Under the pieces are notes generated by a model. It had not been told where the DNA came from. It saw nothing but the letters and a program-made list of their open reading frames with translations, and searched no databases. 6,104 nucleotides of DNA, from assembly GCA_903922545.1 (NCBI GenBank), contig CAIXUE010000167.1, positions 1 to 6,104 of the forward strand. Direction: 5' to 3'. Source of the stretch: an uncultured Alphaproteobacteria bacterium (GTDB lineage: Bacteria; Pseudomonadota; Alphaproteobacteria; Micropepsales; Micropepsaceae). Made by a program: the position numbers and the translations under genes. This document shows, in pieces, positions 5,094-6,104 of this stretch. Numbering within the stretch: position 1 is the stretch's first letter; every line of letters starts with the position of its first letter.

Positions 5094-6104
5094 CGCGGCG
5101 CCCCTCCTGGCCTGCACCTTCATTGATTATTTTTGTCACGCTCGCCTGCAGGTGCGACAGCTTCAGCGGCTTGGCAAGCGCCCCATCGAATCCTTCGCCG
5201 ACCAGCGCATCCAGATTTCCCCGCTCGCCTTCCGCCGTAAAGGCCAGGATCGGGCAATGCCCGCCCTTGCCCGCGCGAATGGTTTGCATGGCTTTGGTAC
5301 CGCCCATGCCCGGCATGCGAATATCCATCAGGATAATGTCAAACTGGAAATCGGCCGCAAGCTGCACCGCCCGCTCGCCATTTTCGGCCAGCACCACATG
5401 CACGCCCAATTCTTCCAGCGCCACGCGCACAAATATCCGGTTGGCTTCATTGTCATCCACCACCAGCGCACTGCGGCCTGCGATATCGCGCGCTGCCTTG
5501 GGCCCTGCGGCAACCGCCACCTTGGCTTCCGCCAGGGCTGCGGGAATCTCGAACCAGAAGGTCGAACCCTGGCCACGCTCCGACGTCACGCCGATCTTGC
5601 CCTGCATGGCTTCGACCAGGCCCTTGCAGATGGCCAGGCCCAGGCCTGTGCCGCCATGGCGCTTGCCCAGCGAACTGTCCAGCTGCGAGAATCTTTCAAA
5701 AAGGCGCTGCAACTGGTCCGCCGCCATGCCTTCGCCCGTATCCACCACTTTGCAACACAGCCGGTTGAGCGCGCCGGAATTTGCTTCGCCGGTATAAGCC
5801 AGCTCCAGCCGCACCGATCCCTTTTCGGTGAATTTGATGGCATTGCCGATCAGGTTGGTGAAAATCTGGCGCAGCCGCTGGGAATCCACCAGCGCCACCG
5901 CATCCTTGCCCCAATCAGAGCAGATCAATTCCAACCGAAGCCCCTTGGCCGCCGCCTGAATGTTGAGCAGCTCGAACACCTCGCCGCCCAACTGGGCGAC
6001 ATTGGTGGCTTCGGGCGACAGGATGATCTGCCCGCTTTCCAGCTTGGAATAATCCAGAATGTCGTTGATCAGCGCCAGCAGCGCGCGCCCGCCATTGCGA
6101 ACCC
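5083..6104 (-). CDS. Hybrid sensor histidine kinase, N-terminus outside the window
   Basis: This is the C-terminal part (339 visible residues) of a hybrid histidine kinase, open to the window edge. In visible numbering it starts in the second helix of the HisKA dimerisation domain (LINDILDYSKLESG, about 11-24). The H-box with the phospho-accepting His, and any sensor domain, lie beyond the edge. The HATPase_c domain follows with N-box NLIGNAIKF (83-91), G1 box DTGEGM (Asp121), F-box FERFSQLD and G2 box HGGTGLGL (149-156), all intact. After an Ala-rich linker (about 187-205) comes a receiver domain with Asp216-Asp217, phospho-acceptor Asp260 (ILMDIRMPGMGG), Thr289 and Lys311. It autophosphorylates with ATP and passes phosphate to its own receiver, and probably onward in a relay. 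Its 3' end contains the ribosome-binding site and start of the CheY-like gene, which is the likely partner. The signal sensed, and whether it is membrane-bound, cannot be told. Confidence 0.95.
   Translation of the reverse strand, partial: VRNGGRALLALINDILDYSKLESGQIILSPEATNVAQLGGEVFELLNIQAAAKGLRLELICSDWGKDAVALVDSQRLRQIFTNLIGNAIKFTEKGSVRLELAYTGEANSGALNRLCCKVVDTGEGMAADQLQRLFERFSQLDSSLGKRHGGTGLGLAICKGLVEAMQGKIGVTSERGQGSTFWFEIPAALAEAKVAVAAGPKAARDIAGRSALVVDDNEANRIFVRVALEELGVHVVLAENGERAVQLAADFQFDIILMDIRMPGMGGTKAMQTIRAGKGGHCPILAFTAEGERGNLDALVGEGFDGALAKPLKLSHLQASVTKIINEGAGQEGRRDVA
5101..5108 (-). promoter_or_regulatory. Ribosome-binding site deciding the receiver start
   Basis: The minus strand reads AGGAGGGG (5108-5101) inside the last codons of the hybrid kinase gene, 7 bases before the ATG at 5093. 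It favours that ATG over the in-frame ATG at 5123. Confidence 0.8.

Noticed and set aside
5123..5797. A 224-codon plus-strand open frame, and similar long frames at 4590-5126 and 1831-2367
   Set aside because: All lie antisense to strongly conserved kinase, receiver and ICL/PEPM coding sequence, and their translations show Ser/Pro/Arg-rich or low-complexity composition.
5083..5991. A TTG at 5991 as the start of the kinase
   Set aside because: The open frame continues upstream to the window edge and encodes conserved HisKA helix residues, so the TTG is an internal leucine codon.

Overview
The window looks like an ordinary chromosomal stretch from an alphaproteobacterium. It is GC-rich (roughly 60% by eye), genes are packed with overlapping or nearly touching ends, and two candidate promoters resemble the TTGACGS-N10-14-GCTANAWC pattern known from Caulobacter-type sigma factors. 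No genus can be named from the sequence. There are no tRNA or rRNA genes, insertion sequences, phage genes or CRISPR arrays.

Layout. Positions 2-715 (+) hold a short-chain dehydrogenase/reductase lacking its first residues, closed by a textbook intrinsic terminator (722-754). Converging on it is a minus-strand pair with a 4-base ATGA overlap: an isocitrate lyase/PEP mutase superfamily protein (1534-2352) followed by a DUF72 protein (755-1537). Next upstream is a small ArsC/YffB-type thioredoxin-fold protein (2415-2756, -). It is divergent from a RidA-family protein (2783-3169, +), with only 26 bases between the start codons. The RidA gene meets a cytochrome b561 gene (3166-3705, -) tail to tail, and one TTAA supplies both stop codons. 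Cytochrome b561 is the second gene of a unit led by an exported, probably outer-membrane, beta-rich protein (3716-4519, -). A 169-base regulatory gap (4520-4688) follows, with 11-bp spaced TTGCA repeats, a 10-bp palindrome and a candidate promoter. The right end is a two-component unit on the minus strand: a hybrid histidine kinase (5083-6104, cut by the window edge) and a stand-alone CheY-like receiver (4689-5093).

How the genes relate. The kinase and receiver overlap by 11 bases and are probably co-produced parts of one phosphorelay. The exported protein and cytochrome b561 are probably co-transcribed. The remaining genes are metabolic or housekeeping proteins without an obvious common pathway. 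I see no clearly new multi-gene system. The points most worth a second look are the helically phased repeats upstream of the exported-protein gene, the RidA homologue lacking the family's catalytic arginine, the isocitrate lyase superfamily member lacking the lyase cysteine motif, and the extremely tight gene junctions.
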